A stretch of DNA of 64,000 bases from Plasmodiophora brassicae (lineage: Eukaryota > Endomyxa > Phytomyxea > Plasmodiophorida > Plasmodiophoridae): assembly GCA_039704465.1 (NCBI GenBank), contig JASFAU010000002.1:124001-188000 (forward strand). Reading direction: 5' to 3'. The translations under genes and the position numbers were made by a program. The notes under the pieces are model-generated. The model was not told the DNA's origin and made no database searches. It was given only the letters and a program-made list of their open reading frames with translations. Numbering within the stretch: position 1 is the stretch's first letter; the number at the start of each line of letters is the position of its first letter. This document shows positions 45,287 to 59,408 of the stretch, in pieces.

Positions 45287-46065
45287 ATGTCGACGGGCGC
45301 CATCTCGGAGGAGTGCGTATACGACCTGGATGTCGACGGCGTGGGCGAACCCGTGCGCGTCGCCCAGGACCCGTTGGCGAAGCTGAGTGCCGGGTCGGGC
45401 ACCACAGGTGCTGTCCTGTGATTGTTCCGGCCGTCACTGTCGCTGAGCAGCGCTCGTCGTTACCCTAGTCTGGGATTCAGCGATCGCCCTCTGTGGGTAT
45501 CTGATGCGGTCGATGCGATCAAGCCCGAGGACGGCGCTCGACCTCAGCGCCGGCACGGGCATTGTCGGCCTGACATTGGCACGTACGGCTTGGTCCAGGT
45601 TATTCCCCTTCTTCTACTAACTGACCTGTCGTAGGTCTGGGCGTCGAACGCGTTCTCCTGTCTGATATCCCCAACGGTGTCCCGCTTCTCAGCCACAACA
45701 TCGAGATGAATGACCTGGCGGATCGCGTTTCCGCCCTGCCGCTGAAATGGGGCGATGCGGGCAACACCCACGACATCCGGCAGGCGATCGACCCGATCGA
45801 CCTGATCGTCGCGTCCGATCTGTTCGCATGGCCGGACCTGTACCTGGACCTGGCACGCACGATCGATGCGTTAGCGTCGACGACGACGACCGTCCTCCTC
45901 GCGTACGAGGAACGGAACCCGGCCGTCGAGGGCGGGTTCTTTCGCATGCTGCATAAGAAATTCGCGATTCGCGAGATCCCGATTGAGGCTCTGCACCCGG
46001 AGTATCGATCGCCTGAGCTTCACATCTTCGAGGCTCGCCGTCGTGCAACCAGAAGTGACGACTGA
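45287..46065 (+). CDS. METTL21-family protein lysine methyltransferase
   Basis: Three exons, 45287-45407, 45469-45582 and 45635-46065; introns 61 and 52 nt; 221 residues. SAM-binding motif I ALDLSAGTGIVGLTLA, the adjacent VERVLLSDIP acidic strand, and the family's post-II motif VASDLFAWPDLY. The preceding VWDSAIALCGYL corresponds to the V/I-W-D/E-A segment of METTL21/METTL22 proteins. These seven-beta-strand enzymes methylate single lysines in chaperones or translation factors; the substrate cannot be told here. Start MSTGAIS is the first ATG of the frame. Convergent with the next gene, 27 bp apart. Confidence 0.82.
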
Positions 46066-46092
46066 ATAGACGGTTATATCACAGGGTCGTTA

Positions 46093-46995
46093 CTATACTC
46101 GTCGCCGTCGCGACCTGGATCGCTTGGGTCCAGCTCCGTCCGAATCAGAATCGGATGCCTGCTGTCGCCGTTTCCCCTGTCGCTTCTTTCGTGGTGGCCG
46201 CTTAGGAGACGCTGCCAGCAACGTCTTGCTGTTGACCCATTCGACGGGCGTCACCGTTGCGATCGTATCGCGGACGCATGCGCCGAGGACGTAGGGGTCG
46301 AGCGGCACTGGGACGACCACCACGTCGTCGTCGTCGTCGTCGTCATCACCCGCGTGAGCGTCATGCTCCTCCTCATCCACAGTCTTCTCGCCATCCGAGT
46401 CGACGGTCGCGTCCGACGCGTCTTCGCGTTCCGGTTCGATTGCAGCGGGAACCACGACAATCGTCGGCATGGCGAACCGAGCCAGACGACGACGACGGTC
46501 GTCGTCGGGATCTCTTACAGCCACCGGCTGCCCTGCCACGTTAATGACGTCAAATGTCTCACCAATGTCCAGATCAATTTCGGAATCGGACGGCACGCTG
46601 CGCCTGCAACCGTCGTCCCCGACCAAGTCGGGGGTCGCAGGCAGACGCGCTTGACGTACACCTGGACAATGAATAGCATCGGCGTTCGACTCCACAACGT
46701 CGCCTGCGCTGGGCACATGCGGCGACGCGCGATCAGGCAGCGGCTCGTCGACAGGGAGCGATCCACCTTGATCAGCGGAACCATTCACTGGAGAGCGAAC
46801 CAGTTCGTCGACAGGGTCACAGGGCCGCTCAGGTCGCACCGGGTTCGGGCCGGTCAAGGCACTGCCGGACGGGTCCAGCTGCTTCTCGTCGTCGACAATG
46901 GCGTCCGGTGGTCGGGCTGTCGGCGCGCTCGATCGCCTCGTGGGTCGCGCAGGCTTCTTCTGCCCATAGTTGGGCAGCGTACGCTTCTTGCGCAT
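46093..46995 (-). CDS. Hypothetical disordered protein with acidic run and basic ends
   Basis: Single exon, 300 residues, start MRKKRTLPNYGQKK. Basic N- and C-termini (PKRPPRKKRQGKRRQQ, PKRSRSRRRRV) look like nuclear localisation signals; between them is a poly-Asp stretch (eight Asp) coded by GAC-type triplets around 46324-46350. A short region IGETFDVINVAGQPVAVRDP could be folded. No family recognised. The opposite strand is also open for 255 codons, but its reading has no protein-like features. A nuclear or chromatin role is possible. Confidence 0.6.
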   Translation of the reverse strand: MRKKRTLPNYGQKKPARPTRRSSAPTARPPDAIVDDEKQLDPSGSALTGPNPVRPERPCDPVDELVRSPVNGSADQGGSLPVDEPLPDRASPHVPSAGDVVESNADAIHCPGVRQARLPATPDLVGDDGCRRSVPSDSEIDLDIGETFDVINVAGQPVAVRDPDDDRRRRLARFAMPTIVVVPAAIEPEREDASDATVDSDGEKTVDEEEHDAHAGDDDDDDDDVVVVPVPLDPYVLGACVRDTIATVTPVEWVNSKTLLAASPKRPPRKKRQGKRRQQASDSDSDGAGPKRSRSRRRRV

Positions 46996-47053
46996 CTGTC
47001 AAGCTCCGTAAACGGCCTCGCTGGCACTCGCATTCATCGTTGCACAATGTATT

Positions 47054-48298
47054 TTATAAGGCGGCGGCGGGTGCGAACTTGCCGACTACGTTGGCGGGTA
47101 GAGCGTAGACCGGGTCAATAACAGGCAACGATGATCGGCCCAGGAGCGATAACGCAGCCAGGCCGAAGAACGTGTGGAACACGTCGGTCATGTTGCCGGG
47201 GCGATCGGATATGCCGCCGTGGTCGACATCCTGACAGTCGATGACGTACCGGACAAGCGCGTCCTGGTCGATCCAGTCGAGTCGCCCCAGGATCGACAGG
47301 GCAGACAGGACCCACCTACCAACAATGTCAAGTACTGTCCGAAGAGCGCCATCAGACAACGCGCTCCAACCATGAATAGCAGACGTCTTCCTTCTTCTCA
47401 GGGCGTCCGTTAAGGCCACCACACGGTAGTTGCCGTTCGCAGAGCCACCATGACAGCGTGTCCGCATCGAACGCGTCGTCCAGAGCTCCAGCAATCCGCA
47501 GAGCAGCAACGCAGCAGAAAACTAAACACGAATCAGAACGGGTCGGCCGTACAGACCATCAGCCACAGCACCGGACCTTGACCGGCATGGGATTCCGATC
47601 CCGGGACGCAGCCGAACCCGCCGTCAAAGTTCTGGCATTGCAGAATGTATCGTACGGCGGCGTCCCAGTCGATACGGTGACGTTGTTCGAGAATGGCCAG
47701 CGCACTCATCGCACAGTACGAGAACCTCGTGTCCACTTCACCCCATTCATCGCCTTCGCACGCCCAGCGTCAGGCCACGTTGCGTCAGACGTCAAACGAT
47801 ACCGCACCCGTGAAAGACCCATCCGGTTTCTGCAGGGCGGCGATATAGCTGGCGGTGAGTTCGCGATCCAACAGGTCCAGCTTGCCGAGCACGGCTAGAA
47901 TTTGGATCGCGCTCAACGTGTACAGCAAATGTGGGTCGTGATTGACGTTGCCGCCGAAACCCCCCGACTTGTACTGGCACTTCATGACGAACTCGACAAT
48001 GTCGTCTAGCGGCAGGCGATGCGTCTCCCCGAGCAGCTCCATTGTCATCAGCGCCCAGTACACACCCGACATTCGCAAGTGCTCCCTGGAACACACACAC
48101 ACAGTAAGCGTCGTCACCGAGCCCGGCGCGTCCGACGCTGGCGTACATTGCATAGTGCTCGAACGAATCCGGGTTCGCGTCCAGCGCCAGAACGAACTGG
48201 ACGTCGTAAGTTCGCGGCACGCGGTACCAGAGGCTGTGCAGCGGTCACCGTACCTTGATGTGCGCGTCACGTGCGACTCTGTCGTCCCAGCCGGACAT
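47054..48298 (-). CDS. Rab geranylgeranyltransferase beta subunit
   Basis: Six exons: 48298-48254, 48196-48147, 48085-47808, 47753-47577, 47521-47371 and 47315-47054; introns 54-61 nt; 320 residues. Prenyltransferase beta repeats are clear: [97 protein letters not shown] and [20 protein letters not shown]. The zinc ligands (Asp in the [12 protein letters not shown] block, its Cys, and the final His in FHTFFG) are in place. The enzyme attaches geranylgeranyl to Rab C-termini together with an alpha subunit and REP. Length is as usual. A transposon lies 28 bp upstream of its ATG. Confidence 0.95.
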
Positions 48299-48325
48299 GA
48301 CGCTGCTCGCCCGCCTACCGACCTA

Positions 48326-48352
48326 CCGTAATTAACACTGCGCTGTGCCCCC
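48326..48352 (+). repeat. Left terminal inverted repeat
   Basis: 27 bp, pairing with the right terminal repeat with one difference; preceded by TA. It ends in a C-rich run. Confidence 0.88.
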
Positions 48353-48755
48353 GGGGACCTGTGCCCCCCTCCCAAAAAAATGAGTATCGAAATTTTGCGA
48401 GCACCGACTGCGAGAACCAGTCTGATGTCCACTTGAGGGCCCAAAATTTTCGAGGTCGCAGCTGGAACGCGTGGTGCCGATCCGACCGCATACGTGACGT
48501 TTGCTAGCAGTCGACACCCTGTCACGATGCCGGTCGTCCAATATCCATCGGGGCGAACTGTTGATATATATGGTTGGGATCGATATCGACGGATGTGGAC
48601 GCCCCAGTTCATGTCGGGACCAGTATGAAGTACTTATGTGCGTCTGCGTCGGGCCGGGACTGGGCGTAATGGTTTTCGTATACGCGCTGTATGAACATCA
48701 TTAACGGTACGCGCTATATACTTACTGTGCGAACGATATATGTACTCAAATTGCG

Positions 48756-48813
48756 CCAAGACCGGGTATACCTGGAGCAGTACACCAAGACCGGGTGTAC
48801 CTGGAGCAGTACC
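48756..48813 (+). repeat. 29-bp tandem duplication inside the transposon
   Basis: Two copies of CCAAGACCGGGT(A/G)TACCTG with GAGCAGTAC following; one internal substitution. Position between transposase end and left repeat suggests a role, if any, as subterminal transposase-binding sites; this is conjecture. Confidence 0.75.
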
Positions 48814-49007
48814 CGCCGCATCTCTTTTGTCGCGGGACGTGGCGTTGATCATTTGCCACTACACCGCCTTCCAAGAGCGCTAATATTCGAATCGACTTGC
48901 GTATGCGGTCGGATTCTGTTCACGTTGAGACAATGTGACGACCGCGAACGCTCGCATCACAAAGGGGAAAGCTTCCCGCGCGGGATATTGGACACCAGGA
49001 AACTGGT

Positions 49008-50296
49008 TTAATCGGAGAAATACGGTAGATCGTGACATCGCCAAGCTTTGCGTATCGTTGCTGGTGAGAGTTCATGAAGCGATTCTATAATCCACTCCGC
49101 CAGCTGGCGGCGGGAAGGTGGACCGATTACGTCATCGACAGGCCTCTCCAACATCCAGGTCTCCCACCGGTTTCGAATGCGCGCCTTCAAAGGCTTGTTG
49201 ATGCCAATGTCGACTGGCTGCAACAGGTAGGTGCAATTTCCAGGTATATGTTCAACTCGAACACCTAACTGATTGATGCTCGATACCACTGACGTCATTG
49301 TATGGCACCGGTAGGAGTCCAACAGAAGTATTGAACTTGCATTGCCGACACGTACATGAGTAATATATGGTTCGAGGATCTATAACGTGATGTTAGCGGT
49401 TTACTGTAGTACAGACATGACGAGCAGAAAACGGCCATGTTACCTTGCTGACCCATTGCAGCATGACGTCTCCATCCATCCAGGCATTTGGCTGGCAGAC
49501 GTACCTGCTGCCTGGTGGATATGAGGGCAGCTCTCGCAACGCGATCCGTCCTCGTGGATGGCCCTTGAATACGATCATCGGGCGGAGAAGAGAGCCGTCC
49601 GCCGTAACCGCAACTGCCACCGTCACCCTCATTGTCGACGATGATGCTTTACGTATGTTCACACGCCTCGCGCCGACTTTGTCAATCGTTCGACGGGGTT
49701 CCATCGAGAAGAAAACAGCCGTTTGGTCCATATTCACTATCAGGCGCCTGTCGATACCGGCCAGACGAGGCATTATGGATGCCATGAACATCTCTGCCAT
49801 GAGGTGCTCCTCGGCGGGGTGCTTTGGTGACGCGTGCGAGCATACACGCATCGTCAGGTGGTGCTTCTTCAAAAAGCGGCGGAGCGTCGCTTCCCGGGCG
49901 CACCTGGATTTCTCTCCAAACTCAGGGTACAGTTGACACACGTGCGTGTTGAGGTTCTGGAGCGAAATTCCTGACAATGGCGTTAATGAACAAAGGCGGC
50001 GAGTTTGACAGTACTAAGTGGTTAAGTACCGATGCCATCATCTTTTCAACAATCCACATTAAGATTGCCTCTTCCTGCTCTTCCACGAAAGTGGGGGTAC
50101 CTCCGCGACCCACGGTTGTTGCGTCAGGACGCGACTCCAGAAGACGCTGCTCGAGTTTTACCCACCGTCGAAGCTGAAAAGGTCTTATGTTGTTGGCATC
50201 CGCAAACGAGTGCAATGAAGCCCCGGTCGCCGATGAGCGCTGCCACTCACGAAGAACAAGCTTCTCGCTGTTGGTTATTGACTTTCGGCAACCCAT
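49008..50296 (-). CDS. pogo/Tigger-like transposase
   Basis: Three exons, 50296-50030, 49956-49444 and 49379-49008, introns of 73 and 64 nt, all phase 0; 383 residues. N-terminal helix-turn-helix region at about 1-60 (SITNSEKLVLREWQRSS). The DDE core has IVNMDQTAVFF, SSILLLDSYRCH after the second intron, and LLQPVDIGINKPLKARIRN, supplying three acidic catalytic residues at the expected spacing. Such enzymes cut and paste the element at TA sites. The frame is uninterrupted, so recent activity is possible. Without the introns the three pieces lie in different frames, which could be mistaken for decay. An in-frame upstream extension to 50473 is open but starts without ATG context. Confidence 0.85.
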
Positions 50297-50465
50297 CGCA
50301 ACAACAAGCGCTTCTAACAACCAAGACGTCACGACAGCCAGTGGTTTGAATGTACCGCCCCGGGTCGGGGTATCGGGGGTCAGCAGCAGACCCAAAAAAT
50401 CGCTGCAAAAACGGGCGAAAACTTTACATGGCGATGAACCCATCACGCACTTTTCTTGTACATGG

Positions 50466-50492
50466 GGGGGCACAGCGCAGTGTTAAATACGG
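50466..50492 (-). repeat. Right terminal inverted repeat
   Basis: Reverse complement of the left terminal repeat apart from one A/T change; followed by TA. Begins with a G run. Confidence 0.88.
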
Positions 50493-50494
50493 TA

Positions 50495-51529
50495 CTCCGC
50501 TGCGCACAGGGTCAAATCGATTGCCGCCGCATTGCCAACCAGTCTGCCCGCGAGGTTCGCGTCTGACTGAATCCAGTTGCTTGACGAGGAGAGGGTCGGC
50601 AGCGCAGCTGTCCCTCGCCCGTCGCAACACCAGGAAACCTCCCGCGAATCACGACAATAACTCGCATATTCAATAATGAGACATAGCTACTAGAATATGA
50701 ATTTATTCGCGAACCCGTACGCCGATATGGTTCCCTGTACACCAGCAGGAATACAACATTCAAACGTCCCTGTACACAGTCGTCAGAAACGCGCGCATTC
50801 GTGGGGCATGGTCAAATAAATCTTTTCGAATTCTTCAGGCAATCGTAATGCTCCTTCCTCAAAACTAGCAGAACGCCGTTAATAGGAGGTCCAGAGATAT
50901 AACATTGGCGTTCATCACAAGGACGTATAGCACTATAACAAAAGATTTAAGTACCTAGGTGATTTCTACAGCGGTTGCCTCAGAAAGCGTGCAATCGTCA
51001 CCGCGTCTGTACAGTGTCGTACAGCGATCTGACTGACGTGCAAATATCGCATATCGTCATCGACAACGGGAGCAAAGCTGAGAGGACCGATGCAGTCAAA
51101 TTTCAGACTGCAGATCAGTCATCTGAGCTATTGCAAGAGCCAATATCAGTGCTGACCACAACGAGAAGGAACCCACTTCCACAGTGCAGCAGCAGCACAC
51201 TGTGTCAGTTGCTTCACGTTGTGGACTCGTGGCTTTCTCAGCGTCGCTTGATCAATCAATGAAGCCGGCTGCGGAGTCCGTCGCGCAGTCCGACTCGTCT
51301 GACATTGAGCGGCGGCCCGCGGACAGACGATTCTATAGCGCCGCCCTAATACTGAGGTTCGCAGCGGATTCGAACCTATCTAATGCCTACGAACCGCAAC
51401 ACACATAGGCCATGGTTCGCTCGTCTTAAACCTTCGTACTTAACGCCCCTTCACTCTCACACGCGCCATCTTGTCCAACTACCTCAGTCGTGGACGATCG
51501 ATAGCCATACTTTCATAGGGTTCATTCAT
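50495..51529. other. Intergenic, no gene seen
   Basis: About 1 kb between the transposon and the UTP18 stop. It is more A/T-rich than average and contains only short open frames; a CATT repeat lies at 51522-51536. Nothing further supported. Confidence 0.45.
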
Positions 51530-52885
51530 TCATTCATAGCATCCGAGACGGTAAAGCAACACTCTGCCTCGATCGTTTCCAATGGCTAAATGCCTGCTAT
51601 CAGGGGCGAATGCAACAGCGGACACGAAATGCAGCGGGGTCTGAGAGGTCGGCCAGGACGGGAACACGGTCCTCGTTGGAACGTGCACAATTCGCAGCGC
51701 ATCCTGCTTCTGGCGAGACGCCATGATCAGCAGATTGCCGTCGTGGTTGAACGTCAGGTGATCAATAGCTGTTGTAAGCGACATGATGGACTTGACTGGG
51801 TTCGGTGCCCCATCAGCGTACAGGTTCACGACTCCCGTGCTGGACCCGGTCGCAACGATGTTCTTCGAATTACCTGCAACAGCCACGCGGGTCGCCTTGA
51901 CGCATCCGTGATCAGAGAACCGCGTCCTGCACTTTAGGCTGCCGACGTCGAATACGTACACGTCGCCATCGGCACTGAAAGCCGTCAGTTCCGAGCCATC
52001 GCTGGAGAACGCGACAGATCGAACACTGCCGTTCACACGAACCGTGCCAAGGCACTGCTTCGATTTTGCAGATACAATGGCAACGTAACCGTCCTGGCAC
52101 AGGAATGCGACATGTTTGCCATCAGGCGATGAAACGAACTTGTGGAATGACGAGTCGGGTCGGCCACGAACGCCAGGGACCTTCTCAACAGCACCGCGCT
52201 CAATGTCGAACGTGTAGAAGAACTTTCGCGGCCCTGACATCCACACCTCGTCGCTACCGACAAACGACGCGCACTGAATCGGCAGGTCAGCAACGTGGAC
52301 AGACTGGAGTTTGTTGTTCTGGTGCCCGTCAACGTTGAACAGTCGCAGCGTACGATCCATGCCGGCAGTCAGGAGAAGCTGCCCGTTGCTATGGAAAGCA
52401 ACGCTTTGGACGACGCTTTCCGACACGCCATTAACGTTGGCGTCCTTCAAACGAGCGATACGGAAACTGGTAGTGCCCAGTCGTCCACCGGCGCCACGCG
52501 CAAGAAGGGGCTGCGCGCTACGAAGATATGCATCTTCGTCATCGTCCTCATCAGAAGCACGAGCGTTATTGTTCGCCCAGTCTGCGGCCTGGTGAAGCTT
52601 CCGGAACTGGGTTCGAAGACGCTCCACATACTCTTTGCCTGACACGGTAACCTCGTCCTCTGCCTGGCGTAGTTTCCGGTTACGGGCTGTGCTTGATAAG
52701 TCAACGCGCACGCATTCGTCATCCTCATCGACCCACGCCGGCTTCTTCTCCAACCTCGTCGCATCCTCCTCGTTACGCCGATCAACATTGTCGGCTACGA
52801 CATCACCAAACAGCTCTTGCTCCAACTGATGCTCAACGAGTTCGTCATAGGAGCGCTTCTCGCCAGCTCGGAGCAGAGCAGGCAT
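51530..52885 (-). CDS. UTP18: UTP18 homologue, small-subunit processome WD40 protein
   Basis: Single exon; the first ATG of the frame gives MPALLRAGEKRSYDELVEHQ and about 451 residues. The N-terminal part is acidic with KEYVERLRTQFRKLHQAADW, the conserved helix that precedes the propeller in UTP18. The beta-propeller follows: VVQSVAFHSNGQLLLTAGMD, TLRLFNVDGHQNNKLQSVHV, RKFFYTFDIERGAVEKVPGV, VRVNGSVRSVAFSSDGSEL, ALRIVHVPTRTVFPSWPTSQ and FVSAVAFAPDSRHLAIGNDR. The TVFPSWPT and IGNDRGRVLLYRL segments are characteristic. UTP18 is part of the UTP-B complex bound to U3 snoRNA and pre-18S rRNA in the nucleolus and recruits the MTR4 helicase through a short N-terminal motif, which I could not identify here. 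Confidence 0.93.
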   Translation of the reverse strand: MPALLRAGEKRSYDELVEHQLEQELFGDVVADNVDRRNEEDATRLEKKPAWVDEDDECVRVDLSSTARNRKLRQAEDEVTVSGKEYVERLRTQFRKLHQAADWANNNARASDEDDDEDAYLRSAQPLLARGAGGRLGTTSFRIARLKDANVNGVSESVVQSVAFHSNGQLLLTAGMDRTLRLFNVDGHQNNKLQSVHVADLPIQCASFVGSDEVWMSGPRKFFYTFDIERGAVEKVPGVRGRPDSSFHKFVSSPDGKHVAFLCQDGYVAIVSAKSKQCLGTVRVNGSVRSVAFSSDGSELTAFSADGDVYVFDVGSLKCRTRFSDHGCVKATRVAVAGNSKNIVATGSSTGVVNLYADGAPNPVKSIMSLTTAIDHLTFNHDGNLLIMASRQKQDALRIVHVPTRTVFPSWPTSQTPLHFVSAVAFAPDSRHLAIGNDRGRVLLYRLGCYE

Positions 52886-53474
52886 GTTTCGGGACAACAC
52901 GATGCTGGATCCCTCACGGAGTCCGCCACGGACTATCAACCACCGTGACCGTCCGCGAGTTCGCGGTCACGCCATTGCAGCAAAAATATGTTGCTTCGCG
53001 CCCCTGGTGCAAATTCCACTTGATCAGACTCGAGAATAGACAAGGAAGAAACACAGCCATGCTCTTTTGACCGTATTCCTGATCGCCATCACGCAGAGCG
53101 CTGGCAAATGAGCTGTATAGAGCAGACGTTCTTATATGTCCCTATCAAGAGGTTCTTGACGAGACATGTTCGCTGGCCTGACAGGCCGGAACTGCCAGTA
53201 GACCATGTTCATACTCGCCCGCGACAATAAGCATTACGGTGTCAGTCCAGACTGATAACTCGAGGTGGCTTGCTGCGTCGGGTTTTCGACCAAACTGGTT
53301 CGCTGCTGTCGCTTGCAGCCAGTGATGGCCTACCCGGTTTGGGGGCGGTGGAAGGGGGGCTCCCAGCCTTTTACTTCGGCAATTGGGGACATGAGGGCCG
53401 ATCGGCGATCAACCAATCAGAAAACGTCACATTCCCGCAGTGTGTTTGCGGACCTTCGCAGTCAGCCGATCACG
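52886..53474. promoter_or_regulatory. Divergent intergenic region
   Basis: 589 bp between UTP18 and TAF12 starts. No supported gene; presumably contains both promoters. Confidence 0.4.
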
Positions 53475-54137
53475 ATGGCGGCGCCGGTGCCCATGTCGGT
53501 TGAGGCCATGCAGCAGTTGCAGCAGGAGACGGCGCAACGGCGGCAGAGTCTTCAGCAGGCAACGACCCCTGCCAGCGTGTGCCATGTCCCGAATGTCGTT
53601 CGAAGAACGCGTGCGCTCATATCATGTCTTTGTCAGGTGGAGTCCACCCCGCGATATGATGTCCTTTCCGTTGATAAACTTCGCGAGCTCGTACGCAACG
53701 TCGACCCAAACGAGCGCCTGGACCCTGAAGTTGAAAACGTACACCTTGCAACCCGTGCCCAGCGTTTTGATGGTGATGATGATAATCTACGTACAGGTAC
53801 TCCTACAGATAGCAGACGAGTTCGTGGACAACGTGGCCACGTTTTCCTGTGCAATTGCAAGGCATCGGAAGTCGTCTACGCTCGATGCGAAAGACGTCCA
53901 GTTGTACCTCGGTATGTCGTTCACTTCGGTTTGCCCCGTCAAGGCATTGCTCGTATCTGAAACCGCCGACTCACAGATCACAGCTGGAACATCCGGGTGC
54001 CTGGATACACCTCAACGCTGACGCCGCCGATGCGGTTCGACACCCAGCAGCGAAGCCGGCTCTCCCAGACGCGTCTCGCAGCCGTGCAGAGCGCCGCGTC
54101 CAACCCTCGCAAACGCAAGGCGCCCCCTCGGCCATAA
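53475..54137 (+). CDS. TAF12: TAF12, histone-fold subunit of TFIID and SAGA
   Basis: Four exons: 53475-53576, 53637-53738, 53797-53911 and 53977-54137; introns 58-65 nt; 159 residues. The H2B-like histone fold runs from about 40 to 110: VDKLRELVRNVDPNERLDPE, VLLQIADEFVDNVATFSCAI, ARHRKSSTLDAKDVQLYL, then the conserved tail SWNIRVPGY. The N-terminus is Gln-rich and the C-terminus basic (NPRKRKAPPRP). TAF12 pairs with TAF4 in TFIID and with TADA1/Hfi1 in SAGA; TADA1 is also in this window. Complete. Confidence 0.95.
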
Positions 54138-54425
54138 TTCGGCCCACAGACAACCCCTAATGTATCATCCGTTCACACGCCTTCTGCTCGCAGTCATGCT
54201 CCCAGCAGATAGGGTTCCATCTGTCACTTCTCGCTGGCATCTGCGTTCGGCCACAGGCTCAAACGCACGCTTACCAAGGAAGCAGCCCTGGCAGAACGAA
54301 CTTGTGAGGAGTGGCGACGGCAGAAAATGGACCATTGGACGTGGAACGCCGCCAGGGCCACAGGGGGACAGAGCGTCGCAGTCCGAGTGCCGGTTGGACG
54401 TCGTGGGCGACGGACGACGGGACGG

Positions 54426-55692
54426 ATGTCGCAGGAGTGGTGCACGATCGAGTCCGACCCAGGTTTGCCTCCGCGATCGCAATTCAGGTTCGATGTCTGC
54501 TCACGTCTGGGGCGCTCGGTCCCGCAGGCGTGTTCACTGAGCTGATCGAGAGCTTCGGCGTAAAGGGCGTCCAGGTCGAGGAGCTATACGACCTGAGTCA
54601 GGTGTACGACCTGCGGCCTGTCTATGGCATGATCTTTCTGTTCAAATGGTATTGCTGTTGTCGCTGTATTCCTATTCGGTTTCGCGCCGTGTGTGTGACA
54701 GATCGCTTGCGGCAGGCGACGAGAGGGTGCCCCGAACACGAGCGCGATGGAGGTCGACGACGTACCGGGCCTGTTCTTCGCCCGACAGGTCATCCAGAAC
54801 GCGTGCGCGACGCAGGCGATCATCTCGGTTCTGCTGAATTCGCCGTCCATCGAACTCGGCGAGGAACTGTCCAACTTCAAATCGTTTACGGTGGACCTGC
54901 CACCCGATATGCGCGGCTTGTCGCTCGCGTCGGCCGAGACGATCCGCGCGGCGCACAACAGCTTCGGCCGCCCTGAAGCATTCGAACTGCCAGACGTCAA
55001 GCCCGACGAAAAGGAAGAAGACGACGCGTTCCACTTCGTGTCCTTCATCCCGTTCAACGGCAACCTGTACGAACTGGACGGGCTGAAGCCCGCTCCGGTG
55101 TGCCATGGACCCTGCACCGATGACGACTGGCTCGAGAAGGCCGTCCCCGTCATCCAGGAACGGATCCAGTCGCACTCGCACGAAGAGATTCGCTTCAACT
55201 TGAGTACGTACATCGTTCTGCGTCTGAGCATGATCGCCGCGCTTGCGTCTAATTCGAATCGCAGTGGCCGTTATCGCCAACCGTCAGGAGCAATGCGGCA
55301 AACGACTGACAGAGATGGAAGCGCGGCGGCAGGAGGCGGTTGCCCGCTTAAACGGGACGGGCCAGACTGCGAATCGGATCTCCCACGACCTTCCACACGG
55401 CAAGGACGAGCTGGCCGTGGCCGTGTCAGCCATGGATGCAGAGATCGAGCAGCTCAAGGATACCATCGTTGAGGAGAAGCGAAAGTTCGAACGCTGGCAT
55501 AACGAGAACATGCGCCGCAAGCACAACTACATCCCGTTCGTTTTCAACCTCCTGCGCCAGCTCGCTGACAAGGACCTGCTGACTGGCCTCGTCGACCGGG
55601 CCCGCGCGCAGAGGGACGAACGTCGTGCGGCCGCGGCCGCTGCTGCCCTCGCCGCTGCGTCCTCCAGTGCGTCACAACCGCCGAAGCAATGA
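54426..55692 (+). CDS. UCHL5: UCHL5/UCH37 deubiquitinase
   Basis: Four exons: 54426-54462, 54528-54648, 54716-55203 and 55265-55692; introns 61-67 nt; 357 residues. Catalytic Cys in [14 protein letters not shown], His in [13 protein letters not shown] and Asp in LYELDGL. The opening [20 protein letters not shown] matches UCH37, and the first exon of 37 nt codes the first 12 residues. The C-terminal ULD-type extension ([20 protein letters not shown]) is the part that binds ADRM1/RPN13 at the proteasome or NFRKB in INO80. The last 40 residues are Ala-rich and depart from animal versions. Expected role is trimming ubiquitin chains at the 26S proteasome. Confidence 0.95.
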
Positions 55693-59128
<3,436 letters not shown>

Positions 59129-59408
59129 CTACAGCGACCCTCTCGGGACAGAACTGAACGGTGTGCAATTTGGATCGCGAGTCGCGTCGCAACGCCGACG
59201 CTGGTTGCCGAGATGCTCTCCGTTGATCCTGCCAATGTACCTCCCGGTCGTTCGACGTGTGCGCTTTCGCGTACATTGTAGTATCCCCTTCCGGTGCTCG
59301 CGCTTCTCTGCACCGGATGATGGCTTGGACAGATGGGTGATGGCGCGGTTGAGGGGTTTGGCGAGGTGAACCACGTTCGGGAGGGACGATGACGCGTTTC
59401 AGTCCAGC

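Larger units (their letters stand above)
48326..50492 (-). mobile_element. pogo/Tigger-like DNA transposon, apparently complete
   Basis: Ends are terminal inverted repeats of about 27 bp with one mismatch. The left end reads CCGTAATTAACACTGCGCTG; the right end, read inward, has CCGTATTTAACACTGCGCTG. Each end is flanked by TA (48324-48325 and 50493-50494), the target duplication of the Tc1/mariner-pogo superfamily. The 2167-bp interior has a minus-strand transposase with intact frame after splicing. The left 650 bp are noncoding and contain a 29-bp tandem duplication. Confidence 0.9.

Noticed and set aside
46324..46350. GTC/GAC triplet run as a microsatellite of interest
   Set aside because: It simply encodes a poly-Asp stretch; common in acidic disordered proteins.
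46354..47121. 255-codon plus-strand frame opposite the acidic/basic hypothetical protein
   Set aside because: No protein-like features; the minus-strand frame has clear basic termini and an acidic run.
49922..49977. Frameshift in the transposase
   Set aside because: A 73-nt phase-0 intron (49957-50029) joins the two frames without any shift.
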